Assembly (NCBI GenBank): GCA_966212235.1
Contig: CBIHPP010000011.1
Coordinates: 186,001-250,000, forward strand
Origin: Niastella sp966212235
Lineage (GTDB): Bacteria; Bacteroidota; Bacteroidia; Chitinophagales; Chitinophagaceae
Direction: 5' to 3'
Length of the DNA stretch: 64,000 nucleotides
The position numbers and the translations under genes were made by a program. Below are positions 1-11,100 of the stretch, piece by piece; within the stretch, counting starts at the first letter, position 1, and every line of letters starts with the position of its first letter. The notes beneath the pieces were generated by a model. That model had not been told where the DNA came from and made no database searches. It worked only from the letters and a program-made list of their open reading frames with translations.

Positions 1-1082
1 ATATCAATACACGCCGTCCCTTTTTAACAGAAGTGGAATCTGTCATAAAACTGGCTAACCTCGAAAATGCCGATCTCACCTGGGAGAAATTGTATACTAC
101 CAACCTGGGTGTGGACGCCGGTTTTTTCAAACGCCGGTTAACGTTGAGCCTGGATGTTTACCAGCGGCGAAGCTTTGACCTGATCAGCTTAATAAAAACA
201 TCCGGTATTGGCGGGGAAACGCCAAAGGCGGCCAATTACGCGGATATGAAATCAAAAGGGGTAGAACTGTTGATAGGCGGTGAAGTGATCAAACAAAAGA
301 ACTGGGGCTGGAAGGTGACCGGCACCTTTGGCTATAATACCAACGAGATCACCAATGCAAGAAACAATCCGCTCATCTTTGACCTGGTGATCGCAGAAGG
401 TGGTAACCGGCAGGGATACCCTGTTAGAAGTTTATTCTCGCTCGATTATAAAGGGCTCGATCATAAGACCGGTAAACCTACTTTTACCGACCAGACTGGT
501 AAAACCAGTTCAGATGTTTACCTGCAGGATGATAATATCAGTCACCTCGTTCACGAAGGACCGGTAGACCCAACCATAACCGGTGGCTTTTCAAATACGT
601 TTCATTACAAATCCTTTTCATTAAACATATTTCTTACTTACCAGGCAGGCAACAGGATCCGGTTGTACCCGGCTTTTCAAACCAGTTACTCCGATCTCAC
701 TGCCATGCCCGGTGAATTTACCGACCGCTGGATAACACCGGGGGATGAAAAATATACCGATGTGCCATCCATACTCGACGCTTATACGCAGGCGCAGTTG
801 GGCGGAGCATATCCATACAACAATTATAATTATTCTACCCAACGGGTAGCAAAAGGAGATTTCATCCGGTTAAAAACAGTATCGCTAAGCTATAATGTAC
901 AATCGGGTTGGTTTAAGAAAGTAGGCATGAGCAATTTGTTGCTCACTGCTGCCGCTACCAATCCCTGGTTGATCTATGCCGATAAAAAGTTGAAAGGCCA
1001 GGACCCTGAGTTTTTTAATTCGGGCGGAGTTGCGCAACCTATTCAGAAACAAATCACCCTTTCATTGAAGGTTGGTATATAG
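1..1082 (+). CDS. SusC/RagA-type TonB-linked outer membrane protein, C-terminal part
   Basis: This is the C-terminal ~360 residues of a SusC-like TonB-dependent outer-membrane transporter; the reading frame is open to the left edge, so the start lies outside the window. The visible part holds the late beta-barrel strands typical of the family, including 'LTWEKLYTTNLGVDAGF' near the start, which matches the conserved LTWE...NxGxD segment, and a final strand ending in 'ITLSLKVGI'. It is followed 39 bp later by a SusD gene, the usual partner that forms the lid over the barrel. The two lipoproteins downstream suggest the substrate is a peptide or protein rather than a simple glycan; that is inference. 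Family assignment is secure, substrate unknown. Confidence 0.93.
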   Translation, partial: INTRRPFLTEVESVIKLANLENADLTWEKLYTTNLGVDAGFFKRRLTLSLDVYQRRSFDLISLIKTSGIGGETPKAANYADMKSKGVELLIGGEVIKQKNWGWKVTGTFGYNTNEITNARNNPLIFDLVIAEGGNRQGYPVRSLFSLDYKGLDHKTGKPTFTDQTGKTSSDVYLQDDNISHLVHEGPVDPTITGGFSNTFHYKSFSLNIFLTYQAGNRIRLYPAFQTSYSDLTAMPGEFTDRWITPGDEKYTDVPSILDAYTQAQLGGAYPYNNYNYSTQRVAKGDFIRLKTVSLSYNVQSGWFKKVGMSNLLLTAAATNPWLIYADKKLKGQDPEFFNSGGVAQPIQKQITLSLKVGI

Positions 1083-1113
1083 TTAACGAACTGAACAACT
1101 AACGAACTAAGAA
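1083..1113. repeat. Short degenerate heptad-type repeat between susC and susD
   Basis: The gap between the SusC stop and the SusD start contains repeated 'aacgaact' and 'aactaag' words. It is a weak, imperfect member of the seven-base-phased intergenic repeats seen elsewhere in the window. Confidence 0.4.
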
Positions 1114-1121
1114 TAGTGACC

Positions 1122-2579
1122 ATGAAAAATTTAGTATCATATATTTCTTTTTACGCACTGTTGTTATCATCAGTGAGCTGTAAAAAGTTTCTGGAACAGT
1201 CACCCGATAACCGGGCTGTGTTGAACTCTCCGGAAAAAGTATCGCAGTTATTGGGTACGGCGTATCCGCAGGCCAATTATATGGCATTTAGCGAATCCAT
1301 CTCTGATAATGTGGCCGATAAGGGATTTGGCGGCCTCGAGCGTACCAATATCGATCCCTTTTATTTTAAAGATGTTGCCTATAACCAGGAAGACTCGCCT
1401 GAGTTTTACTGGAATGCCTGTTATGCGGCGATCGCTGCTGCCAACCAGGCTTTGGAGGTTTGTTCAATGGCAAGTGATCCGAAAAGTTATTCCGCACAAA
1501 AAGGGGAGGCCTTGTTATGCCGTGCCTATGCGCATTTTATGCTGGTTACTTTTTTCTCAAAAGTATATGATGCAACTACCGCCGGTTCTGATCCCGGTAT
1601 TCCCTATGTACTTAAACCCGAGAAGATCGTATTTGAACATTATGAACGTAAAACTGTGCAATATGTGTATGACATGATCGAAAAAGATCTTACCGAAGGA
1701 TTATCCCTGATCGATGACAAGAAATATAATGTACCGCGGTATCATTTTAACAAAGCCGCCGCAAATGCGTTTGCTTCCCGGTTCTATTTGTTCAAAAGAC
1801 AATATGAAAAAGTAGTTGAGTATGCCTCGAAGGTTTTTCCCAACAACAACGTGCTGTCTATGCTGCGCCCATGGAATACGGAATACCGCATACTTACCTA
1901 TAATGAACTCTGGTCCCGGTACGCCAAAGCCACTGAAGCCGCCAATCTCTTACTGGTAGAAACACAATCGGTATGGGGAAGAAATTATATCGGTGTGCGC
2001 TATGGACTGGATGCACAAAAATCATCCGATATTTTACTGGCGCCCAATGTGACCGGCGGTACCCGGGTCTTCAGGTATCAATTGTATACCGGCGGTACCA
2101 ATAATTACTTCTTACCCAAGATCAATGAATATTTCGTGCGGGAATCTATCAATGCCGAGATCGGTCTGGCGTATGTAATGGTCCCCCTTTTTACAGCGGA
2201 GGAAGTATTGTTCAATAAGGCGGAAGCCAATGTATACCTGAATAACATCAATGATGTATTGACCGATCTGAATGCATACAGCAGCACCCGTATTTACAAT
2301 TACAACGCGGCTTCGCATACCATTACCGCCAGCAGGATCAAATCGTTTTATCGTACGAGTGATATCCAGGCGGGCGCGTTGGCGACGGTGATGGATTTTA
2401 AACGGGCTGAGTTTGTGCAGGAAGGCATGCGCTGGTTCGATCTGTTGCGCTATAAGATACCGGTCGTTCATGCAACGGTGGAAGGGCCCACGTTTACGTT
2501 GAGCGCCAATGATCCCATGCGGGTGTTCCAGATCCCGGATGTGGCCAAGCTGGCGGGCATTGCACAAAATCCGAGGTAG
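1122..2579 (+). CDS. SusD/RagB family nutrient-binding outer membrane lipoprotein
   Basis: SusD-like lipoprotein that binds the substrate at the cell surface and caps the neighbouring SusC barrel. The ATG at 1122 is preferred to the GTG two codons upstream because it gives a clean lipoprotein signal peptide with lipobox 'SSVSC' (Cys20). The body is about 485 residues, normal for the family. It shows the N-terminal 'KKFLEQSPDNRA' segment, the helical TPR-like middle ('GEALLCRAYAHFMLVTFFSKVY') and the conserved C-terminal 'FVQEGMRWFDLLRYKIPV' motif. It is co-directional with the upstream SusC and ends inside the first unit of a heptad repeat array. Confidence 0.94.
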   Translation: MKNLVSYISFYALLLSSVSCKKFLEQSPDNRAVLNSPEKVSQLLGTAYPQANYMAFSESISDNVADKGFGGLERTNIDPFYFKDVAYNQEDSPEFYWNACYAAIAAANQALEVCSMASDPKSYSAQKGEALLCRAYAHFMLVTFFSKVYDATTAGSDPGIPYVLKPEKIVFEHYERKTVQYVYDMIEKDLTEGLSLIDDKKYNVPRYHFNKAAANAFASRFYLFKRQYEKVVEYASKVFPNNNVLSMLRPWNTEYRILTYNELWSRYAKATEAANLLLVETQSVWGRNYIGVRYGLDAQKSSDILLAPNVTGGTRVFRYQLYTGGTNNYFLPKINEYFVRESINAEIGLAYVMVPLFTAEEVLFNKAEANVYLNNINDVLTDLNAYSSTRIYNYNAASHTITASRIKSFYRTSDIQAGALATVMDFKRAEFVQEGMRWFDLLRYKIPVVHATVEGPTFTLSANDPMRVFQIPDVAKLAGIAQNPR

Positions 2580-2718
2580 GAAGTAAGAAGTAGGAAGTAA
2601 GAGGTAAGAAGTAGGAAGTAAGAAATAGGAAGTAAGAAGTAAGAAATAGGAAATGCCCGAACTGAGGATAACTATAAACTATGAACTATGAACTATGAAC
2701 TATAAACTATAAACTGAT
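2579..2718. repeat. Intergenic heptad array, 20 units in exact 7-base phase
   Basis: Twenty consecutive seven-base units can be read without a slip. Ten or eleven are variants of ggaagta/agaagta, then come 'ggaaatg', 'cccgaac' and 'tgaggat', then six of aactatg/aactata, then 'aactgat'. The array begins within the SusD stop codon and ends just before the next start codon. A closely related 15-unit array follows the next gene. Confidence 0.9.
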
Positions 2719-2725
2719 TGATAGA

Positions 2726-3628
2726 ATGAAAAATGTCACACTATATGTCCTTGTTTTCCTGCTGGTGATCGGGTGTAAGAAAGATGAGAATCTGGGTAGC
2801 GTGGATGATATACCCGGGCTGGGTGGTGATACCTGGGTGAAAGGCCCGATCGATAACTGGATCTATGACAATTTAACCAAACCCTTCAACATATCTGTCA
2901 AGTATAAGTGGGACCAGTTTGAACTGTCGCTGAATAAGAACCTGGTGCCACCGCGTGAGGAAAAGATCATCCCGGTGATGGAAGCTGTGAAAAAAGTTTG
3001 GATCGATCCGTATATAGCCGAAGCCGGAGATGTTTTTATCCGTACCTATTGTCCGAAGTTCTTTGTGCTGTGCGGTAGTGCCAGCTGGAATACGGATGGC
3101 ACCATTACATTAGGTACTGCAGAAGGCGGGCGTAAGATCGCATTGTATGTGTTGAATGATTTCAGGAGCAAAACAATGCCCGGTTACACGCTTTCTGACT
3201 CAGCAACCATAAAGCAAATGTTTCACACCATAGAACACGAGTTTGGTCATATCCTTCATCAGAATGTTTTGTATCCCGACGATTTTAAACGGATCACACC
3301 TGGCTTTTATACCGCCAACTGGAACAATGTGAGTGACAATGCTGCCCGGCGGGATGGATTTGTGACGGCTTATGCCATGTCTGCACCCGATGAAGATTTT
3401 GTAGAAATGATCTCGATGATGCTGATAGAAGGGAGAGCGGGTTTTGACAAGATCGTTAACTCCATACCGGCCGGTACCAGCATCAACGGAATTACACAGG
3501 CAGAGGCCAAGGAAAAATTACGCAAGAAGGAATCGATGGTAGTAGCCTATTACAAAGATGTATGGGGGATGGATTTTTATCGATTGCAAACGCGGGTTAG
3601 AGCCGAAGTAGATGCGCTGATTAAATGA
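2726..3628 (+). CDS. Substrate import-associated zinc metallohydrolase lipoprotein
   Basis: Putative cell-surface zinc metalloprotease lipoprotein of the kind encoded beside SusC/SusD pairs (Peptidase_Mx1-like). The signal peptide ends in lipobox 'LVIGC' (Cys17). The catalytic HExxH motif is visible as 'HTIEHEFGHILHQ' with His171, Glu172 and His175. An acidic stretch about 50 residues later ('DEDFVEMISMML') could supply the third zinc ligand; that is inference. At 300 residues it has normal length. It is third in a susC-susD-metallohydrolase-DUF4302 cluster, so it probably cleaves a proteinaceous substrate before uptake. Its signal peptide closely resembles that of the next gene. Confidence 0.88.
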   Translation: MKNVTLYVLVFLLVIGCKKDENLGSVDDIPGLGGDTWVKGPIDNWIYDNLTKPFNISVKYKWDQFELSLNKNLVPPREEKIIPVMEAVKKVWIDPYIAEAGDVFIRTYCPKFFVLCGSASWNTDGTITLGTAEGGRKIALYVLNDFRSKTMPGYTLSDSATIKQMFHTIEHEFGHILHQNVLYPDDFKRITPGFYTANWNNVSDNAARRDGFVTAYAMSAPDEDFVEMISMMLIEGRAGFDKIVNSIPAGTSINGITQAEAKEKLRKKESMVVAYYKDVWGMDFYRLQTRVRAEVDALIK

Positions 3629-3629
3629 G

Positions 3630-3734
3630 GAATGTAGAAGTCAGAAGTAGGAAGTAGGATGTAAGAAGTAAGAAGTAGGAAATGCCCGAACTAAGGATAA
3701 CTACAAACTACAAACCATAAACCACAAACTGATT
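3630..3734. repeat. Intergenic heptad array, 15 units, paralogous to the array at 2579
   Basis: Fifteen in-phase seven-base units: gaagtag/gaagtaa variants, then 'gaaatgc', 'ccgaact' and 'aaggata', then actacaa/accataa variants and 'actgatt'. The order of unit types, and the single-copy words in the middle, match the array at 2579-2718. The two leaders are therefore duplicates, although their units have diverged. Confidence 0.9.
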
Positions 3735-3740
3735 CATAGA

Positions 3741-5063
3741 ATGAAGAACATCACATTATATATCTGTCTCATTTTATTGTCGGTCTCCTGTAGCAAAGAA
3801 AAGGCGGCCTTTGATAAAGACGCAGATGACCGCATCAATGAACAGCTGGCCAGTTACCAGTCGGTGATTACAGGCGCTGCCAATGGTTGGACGGCCACAC
3901 TGGTTACCCGGTTAGGCAATACCTATAGTTTTTATTTCCGGTTCAACGATAGTAATCGCGTGTATATGTATAGCGATTTTGATACTACTACAGCCGGTGT
4001 GCAAAAAGAAAGCAGTTACCGGTTAAAATCGCTGCAACAGCCCTGCCTGCTTTTTGATACCTACTCCTATATTCATTTGCTGGCCGATCCCGATGCCAGT
4101 GTCAATGGTGGGTACTATGGCGGTGGCTTATTATCGGATTTTGAATTTTCTATTGATACCTGTACTACAGACAGCATTAAGTTAACAGGTCGCTTTAACG
4201 GCAGTTCAGCCATTTTGCGGAAAGCGACTGCGCAGGACCGTGCCGCCTGGGAAAGCAAACAGGTGCGCAACAACCTCGTGGGGCTCAACAACCTCGGGAA
4301 AATATTGAATTATTTTAAACGCCTCACTTATAACGGTACCGAATATGAGATCCAAATTAACACAGTATTTAAATCGGCAATTATTACCTGGAAAGATGCT
4401 TCCGGAACGCCGCATACAGTTACTACCCCGTATTTTTTTTCCGCAACGGGCGTTCAATTCAGTACACCTGTTGTTAACGGAGGTACAACCATTGCAGGTT
4501 TTACCATTACCGGGTTTAACACCTCAACAAATACGTTACAGGTAAAGGTCAATAATACAGATGCTGTTATTGCCGGCGCCATCAGGCCCATCAATCCCGA
4601 TGTACAGGCAGCGCGGCGCTGGTGGCAATGGGGCGCTACCGCACAAAGTTATTGGTTCTCGTGGGACGGATTTCATGTGGATGGTGTAGACGATGCATTT
4701 GGCGTGAAGACGCTGGAAACAGACAGCTCGGAATACTATTATTTTACGTACTGGCCGGGCATTCAACCTGCAACAGGTTCATCTTTTGATGCGTTGGTGC
4801 CCTTTTATTATGTGCCGGCTATCAACGACATCGATTTCAACTATGGAACGGTGCCAAGACCCAGTTTTCAATCTGACGGACGGGTAATCTTTAGTTTTCA
4901 GGGTGACCTCAATGCAGGACCATACCCGGTTACCGGACCCGCTTTTAATACCAAAGTTCAATTCTTCAGCACAAATGGATACTGGTTTGTACAGACCGGT
5001 GAGAACAGTTATGACATGGTGAGTGCTAAAGATGCCAGGGCCTGGATCACCTGGCAAAACTGA
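3741..5063 (+). CDS. DUF4302 domain-containing lipoprotein
   Basis: Surface lipoprotein of unknown biochemical role, family DUF4302, normally found with SusC/SusD and the zinc metallohydrolase seen here. The signal peptide has lipobox 'LSVSC' (Cys17), giving the same spacing as the upstream lipoprotein. The N-terminal third ('YQSVITGAANGWTATL', then 'SYRLKSLQQPCLLFDTYSYI') is the recognisable DUF4302 core. The rest is beta-rich and aromatic and ends in 'DARAWITWQN'. It closes the four-gene cluster. A role as an accessory substrate-binding protein is inference from position. Confidence 0.85.
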   Translation: MKNITLYICLILLSVSCSKEKAAFDKDADDRINEQLASYQSVITGAANGWTATLVTRLGNTYSFYFRFNDSNRVYMYSDFDTTTAGVQKESSYRLKSLQQPCLLFDTYSYIHLLADPDASVNGGYYGGGLLSDFEFSIDTCTTDSIKLTGRFNGSSAILRKATAQDRAAWESKQVRNNLVGLNNLGKILNYFKRLTYNGTEYEIQINTVFKSAIITWKDASGTPHTVTTPYFFSATGVQFSTPVVNGGTTIAGFTITGFNTSTNTLQVKVNNTDAVIAGAIRPINPDVQAARRWWQWGATAQSYWFSWDGFHVDGVDDAFGVKTLETDSSEYYYFTYWPGIQPATGSSFDALVPFYYVPAINDIDFNYGTVPRPSFQSDGRVIFSFQGDLNAGPYPVTGPAFNTKVQFFSTNGYWFVQTGENSYDMVSAKDARAWITWQN

Positions 5064-5134
5064 TCATACACCAGGTGGTAAACACATTGTATGTCCTATT
5101 TAAAACCTGCCGGTGATTCGGCCCTGTGAAAACA

Positions 5135-5169
5135 GAAACTAAGAACTAAGAACTGTAAACTAAGAATTA
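5135..5169. repeat. Intergenic heptad array (agaacta type)
   Basis: Five in-phase seven-base units, gaaacta, agaacta, agaactg, taaacta and agaatta, lie immediately before the start of the giant adhesin gene. Confidence 0.8.
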
Positions 5170-5185
5170 AAAAAAATACTGCTCC

Positions 5186-8100
5186 ATGAGAAACGGCTAC
5201 TCATACTGGTTTGTTAAACAAATAGGCTGTTTGTTTTTACTGCTTTTGACCACTTTTCAACTAAAAGCCCAAACCGACATTAGTATTGGAACCGGTACAA
5301 CCGGAAATATCAGCTCTGGCTACCCCTGTCCTATCCAGGACTGGTTTGAAGGAAGCCGGGCGCAATACCTGTACCTGGCGTCTGAACTGGCTGCTGCCGG
5401 TATGGGTCCGGGTAATATACAGACCATTAAATTCAATGTGCTGGCTATGAACGCGGCCGGTTTAAGTGAAAAGCTGGTGTTGAAAATTGGCGGCACAACC
5501 GTGGCTACTTTATCAAACAACAGCTGGGACGTATTCACGTCAACACCTGTTGAAACAACGCCGATAGATTACCAGGCGGTGGCGGGTTCCAATACGTTTA
5601 CATTCCCTGCGCCGTTTTTCTGGAATGGTACGGATAATATTCTGATAGAAGTATGTAATGGTGAACCCGGTAATACAACGGGTACCTGGTATACGGAGAA
5701 CCCGACCATCGCGTTTACAACCGGTTTGTCGTTTAATGGGTCGCATACGACGATCAGCGATAATGCGGGTAGCTTGTGCGGCACTACCACTACAGGCAAT
5801 TCCGGCGATCAAACTTCCCGGCCCGATATTATTTTTTCCTGGATCCCCGCTACAGCCTGTACGGGTAAACCGGAGGCGGGTACGGCTACCACCACACAAA
5901 CGAATGTGTGTCTGGCACAGCCATTTACCCTGGGTTTAACAGGTCAAACCATTGCATCGGGTATTACTTATAAATGGCAATCATCAACTAATAATACAAC
6001 GTGGACCGACATAACCGGCGCCACGGCTTCATTTTATACAGCCAGTCAAAGTGGTTCGCACTGGTACCGCGCTGTTGTTACCTGTACCAGTGGCGGTTTA
6101 ATGGATACGTCATCGGTTGTACAGGTGATCTCGCCGTCGCTTGTCGGGGGCACATTCACCATCAATAGTGCGCAGGCAACCGGCGGTACCAATTTCCAAT
6201 CGTTCAACGATGCCGTGAATTATATCAAATGCGGTATAAACAGTGCCGTTGTATTTAATGTGGTACCTAACAGTGGTCCATATGCTGAACAGGTCACTAT
6301 CCCCAGCATCGGCGGCGCTTCAACGATAAATACCATCACCTTTAATGGGAATGGAACTACGCTGGCGTATAATACGTCCGATGCCAATAACCGCACGGCT
6401 ATTATTCTCAATGGGGCCAAACATATCATTATTGACAGTTTGCAGGTAGATGTGTCGGCGGGTAGTTATGGATGGGGTATTGTGCTGATGAACAAGGCCG
6501 ACAGCAACGTCATTCGAAGATGTAATATCACTACGAACACTTCGTCTACCTCGGCGAACTATATAGGGATCTTAATAAACGGATCTGCTACCACTACGTT
6601 CATTTCCGGTAACAATGCGAATGGTAACCTGATAAGCGGTAATACCATCACTGGCGGACTCTATGGTATTCTGATGTATGGCAGTACCAATCCTTATAAT
6701 GCCGGGAATGTGATTGAAAAGAATAAAATGCAGGATGCCTACAATTATTTTATGTACGTGTATGGCCAAACCAATTTAACCATTACGGGGAACGATATCT
6801 CGAGGCCATCGCGCTCGTCGGTTACAACCACTTATGGCATATATACCGGCACCTGTACGAATATGCTGATAGAAAAGAACCGCATTCACAACCTCTTCGA
6901 TGCGGCAACGGGTAGCAATTCAACCGCTTTCTGTATTTACATAGGCGGAGGCGGGGCTTCTGCGGCACAACCTAACCGTGTTGAGAATAACCTTATCTAT
7001 AACATTAATAATGGCGCCGGCGCTATTTATGGCATTTATTCACCCGGTTACAACAACCTGAACTTCTCCCATAATACCATCGTACTGGACGATGCCGCAG
7101 CCACGGCCGGCTTTACGTATGGCTTTAATACGTATGGTTCTAACGTGTACCTGAGGAATAACCTGGTGTATATAACCCGCGGCGGAACGGGAACAAAATA
7201 TTGCATGTACTTTGCTACTGTTGGTGTAACAACTTCCGGTAACAACGATCTGTACATGAATGCGCCGGCGGGTACCAATAATATTGGTTTTTACAATGCA
7301 GACTGGTCAACGCTGGCCGGCTGGCAAGGCACCGGCTTCGATATCAGCAGCGTATCGCTCGATCCGCAATTTGTAAATGCGGGCGCCGGCAATTACAGGC
7401 CATCCAATGTATTCCTCGATAATATGGGAACACCGGTTGGTGTTGCCAGTGATATCTTCGGTTTGGCGCGAAGCAGTACAACGCCCGATGTGGGCGCTAT
7501 TGAATATACGTCGGCGGCCTGTACAACACCGCCAGTGCCAGGTACGGTAACCAGTACCGCGAACCCGGTGTGTGCGGGATTGAACTTCACACTGAGCCTT
7601 ACCGGTGGTACAGCCGGGAGTGGGCAAACCTATCAATGGCAGTCTTCACCCGATAATGTCACCTACACAAATATAACTGGCGCCGTAAGCGCCGTGTATA
7701 CGACATCGCAAACAACCAGCACCTGGTACCGGGTAGCCGTCACCTGTGGCGGATCAACCGTAGTATCAGCTGCTTTGCAGATAAATACGACGGCGGTAGC
7801 CTATGCAACACTGCCGTTTACGGAAAGTTTTGAAGATCCCTGGATCAACGGTTGCGATATCCGGGAGATCCCGAATAATTTCTGGCGTAGCAAGCCGGGT
7901 ACAGGTAATCCCTCATGGCGCAGGTATGATGATGGTGTTTCGGCTGCCTGGGCGAACCCTGGACTGGGTGCATATACCCCTGCGGCTACCCATGGATCCT
8001 ATTCTGCCCGTTTCCATAGCTATAATTCTTCTTCCGGGGCTACGGGCTCGCTTGATTTTTATGTGAACTGTAATACGGGTATTCCTAATAAGCGTTTACG

Positions 8101-11100
8101 GTTCGACTATATCAATACAACGGGTAATGATACCATGGAGGTATTGTTCTCTACTGATGGCGGGTTGACCTTTACACACCTGAATGGTTATGCGGTGGAT
8201 GGGACCTGGAGTAGAAAAGTGCTCAATTTTGCATCAACCTCAGCAACCACGGTCATCCGGTTCAGGTCAACGTCCGATTTTGGTTTTACGGATATCGGGA
8301 TAGATAACCTGTCGATGTTCAACCTGGAAGATTGTTCAGGTACGCCTGTGCCGGGTACTACTGTGTCGACCAATATGATGGTTTGTCCGGGTTCGCCCTT
8401 CTCGTTAAGTGTGAACGGACTTCCATTGCAAAACGGGTTGACCTATCAGTGGCAATCATCGGCTGATAATATTACCTGGACAAATATCACCGGTGCCACC
8501 GGTGAAACACATAACACCGCACAAGTGGCGGCCACCTGGTACCGGATCTTTATCACCTGTGCCAATGGTAATCAATCAGCCGGTTCAGTACCATTGCTGG
8601 TACCCATGCGGACGCCTTTGTATGCACCGCTGCCATATGCTGAAAGTTTTGAAAATACCTGGGTCAATGGTTGCGATACGCGTGATATTCCCAATAATTT
8701 CTGGAACAACAACCCGGCTACCGGGGATGAATCCTGGCGCAGACAGGATGATGGCGCGTCGGCTTTATGGGCTTCCAACAATGGCGCCTATACGCCGGTG
8801 GCCGCACTCGGATCTTATTCTGCCCGCTTCCATAGCTATGACGCCAGTGACGGTGCCCAGGGTAAATTCGATCTGTACCTCAATGCAAGCACAGGTGCAG
8901 CCAATAAACGATTAACATTTAGCTATATAAATACCAGTGGCGATGATAGCCTGGTGGTATTGCTGTCGCAGAATGGCGGCGTTACCTTTACCCGGTTGGA
9001 TAGTGTGGGGAACCGTTCTGCCTGGAATCAAAAAGTTCTTTTCTTCAATTCAACGTCAGCGACTACTGTTATTCGCTTTCAGGCAACATCCGATTTCGGG
9101 GTTACCGATATCGGGCTGGATGATATCCTGGTAGCAGAATGGCCCGATTGTTCGGGTACGCCAAATGGTGGTACTACTGTTACTACAAGCAGCTCGGTTT
9201 GTATAGAGCCGTTTACTGTAAGTACAACCGGCATAAGCACCGGTAATGGTATTACCTACCAATGGCAACAGAGTGTAGATAGTTTGACCTGGACGAATAT
9301 ACCCGGGGCTACCAATATTTCTCATACGACCGCACAGGTAGGTACACACTGGTACCGGTTGGTGACCACCTGTACAATAAGCAGTACATCGGCCAGTTCA
9401 ACACCGGTGAAAGTGGTATCGCCTGTACCTGTACATGGCACATTTACCATCAATAATACCAAGTCCAATACGCTTCCCAACTTCATCAACTTTAACGATG
9501 CCTACAATTATATCAAGTGCGGTATTGACGGCCCGGTGAGGTTTGAAGTAGAGACCGGTACCGGTACGTACAACGAACAGTTGAGTATGATCTCTGTACC
9601 GGGTGCTTCTACCGTTAACACGGTAACCTTTATAGGAGTAGGCACCGCGGTACTGGGTTTTGCTTCTACCAATACCAACGAACGGGCTGTTATAAAACTA
9701 AAAGGTACCAAACATATCATCTTTGATAGTTTGATCATAAACGCCAACCTGGGCACCTACGGTTATGGCGTGCAATTGATGCCCAATACCGACTCAAATG
9801 TGGTGAGGAATTGTACCATTAACCTGTCAACGACTTCTACCACGCAAAACTTTGCCGGTATTGTAGTGAATGCCACCGATGCAGGCCCTGTAGCAACCGG
9901 TACGGTGTTGAGCGACGATAATATATTCTCAGGCAATACCATTACCGGTGGGTATTATGGTATTACCCTGGCAGCCGCATTCAACAACGGCGCCAACGGG
10001 AATAACAGAATAACTGGTAATACCATAAAAGATTTTTACTCGTATGGTATTTATGTAAGCGGCAGCTATGGCACGATAATAGAAAAGAATAAGATCAGCC
10101 GGCCTGCACGTACCAGCGTAACCGATTTCTATGGTATCTATTTCACGACGGAGAAAAACTCAGGTTGCCTGGTTAATAAAAACCGGATCAGTAATCCGTT
10201 TGGCGGAGCGCCTTCCAGCACCGCAGCGTTTTACGGTATTAACTTTAATAACTCCAGTGGTTCAACCGGTGGGAACTTTAATGAAAATACAGTAAGCAAT
10301 AACCTGATCGCTGACATTAATGGTAATGGGTTAGTGTATGCCATTGCCAATACAGCGTCGAGTTATGCTTCGTATTTTCATAATACCATTTCATTAGATA
10401 ATATTTCTTCTACAGCCACGGCGGCAACCAGGGGGATCTACCAAACCGGTGCAGCCAGTGGCATCTTCTTCTATAATAATATTATTTCCATTACCCGGGG
10501 TGGCACAGGTACAAAGTATTGTATCTACCTGGCCAGTAACCTGCCGGTAGGGTCCGATAACAACAACTTGTATATGAATGCAGCGGCGGGTACAAGAGGC
10601 GTTGGATTTTATACCGCCACCCGCGCGCAAATAAGCGACTGGAGAACGGCCACCGGGTTAGATGTCAATTCTTTTGCCATTACGCCGGCCTTCGTTGACC
10701 CTGCCAATGGAAATTACACACCGGGCAATGCCGGTATCGATAATAAAGGCGTGGACCTTGACATCGCCGATGATATCAACGATCAAACGCGTAATGCCAG
10801 CACGCCTGATATAGGCGCCTATGAATTCACACCATTGCCTTGTGCTGTTCCGTTAGTGAATGGCCTGGTAGATGTTTCACCGGATACCCTTTGTCAGTAC
10901 AAACCAGTTTATCTGCATTTGAATATTGGCGCCTTCGGTTCCGGACAAACCTTCCAGTGGCAAACGTCAAAATCCCTGGCAGGACCATTTACCAACCTGG
11001 GGATACCGATGCTGACGCCTGATACAACCATTATAGCCGATACCACCAGCTTCTTCAGGGTACTGATCACCTGCGGTGCCAATACAGTGTATACCGATAC

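Noticed and set aside
2112..2567. Minus-strand 151-residue open frame inside the first SusD gene
   Set aside because: It is antisense to the conserved C-terminal SusD region and codes for no recognisable motif.
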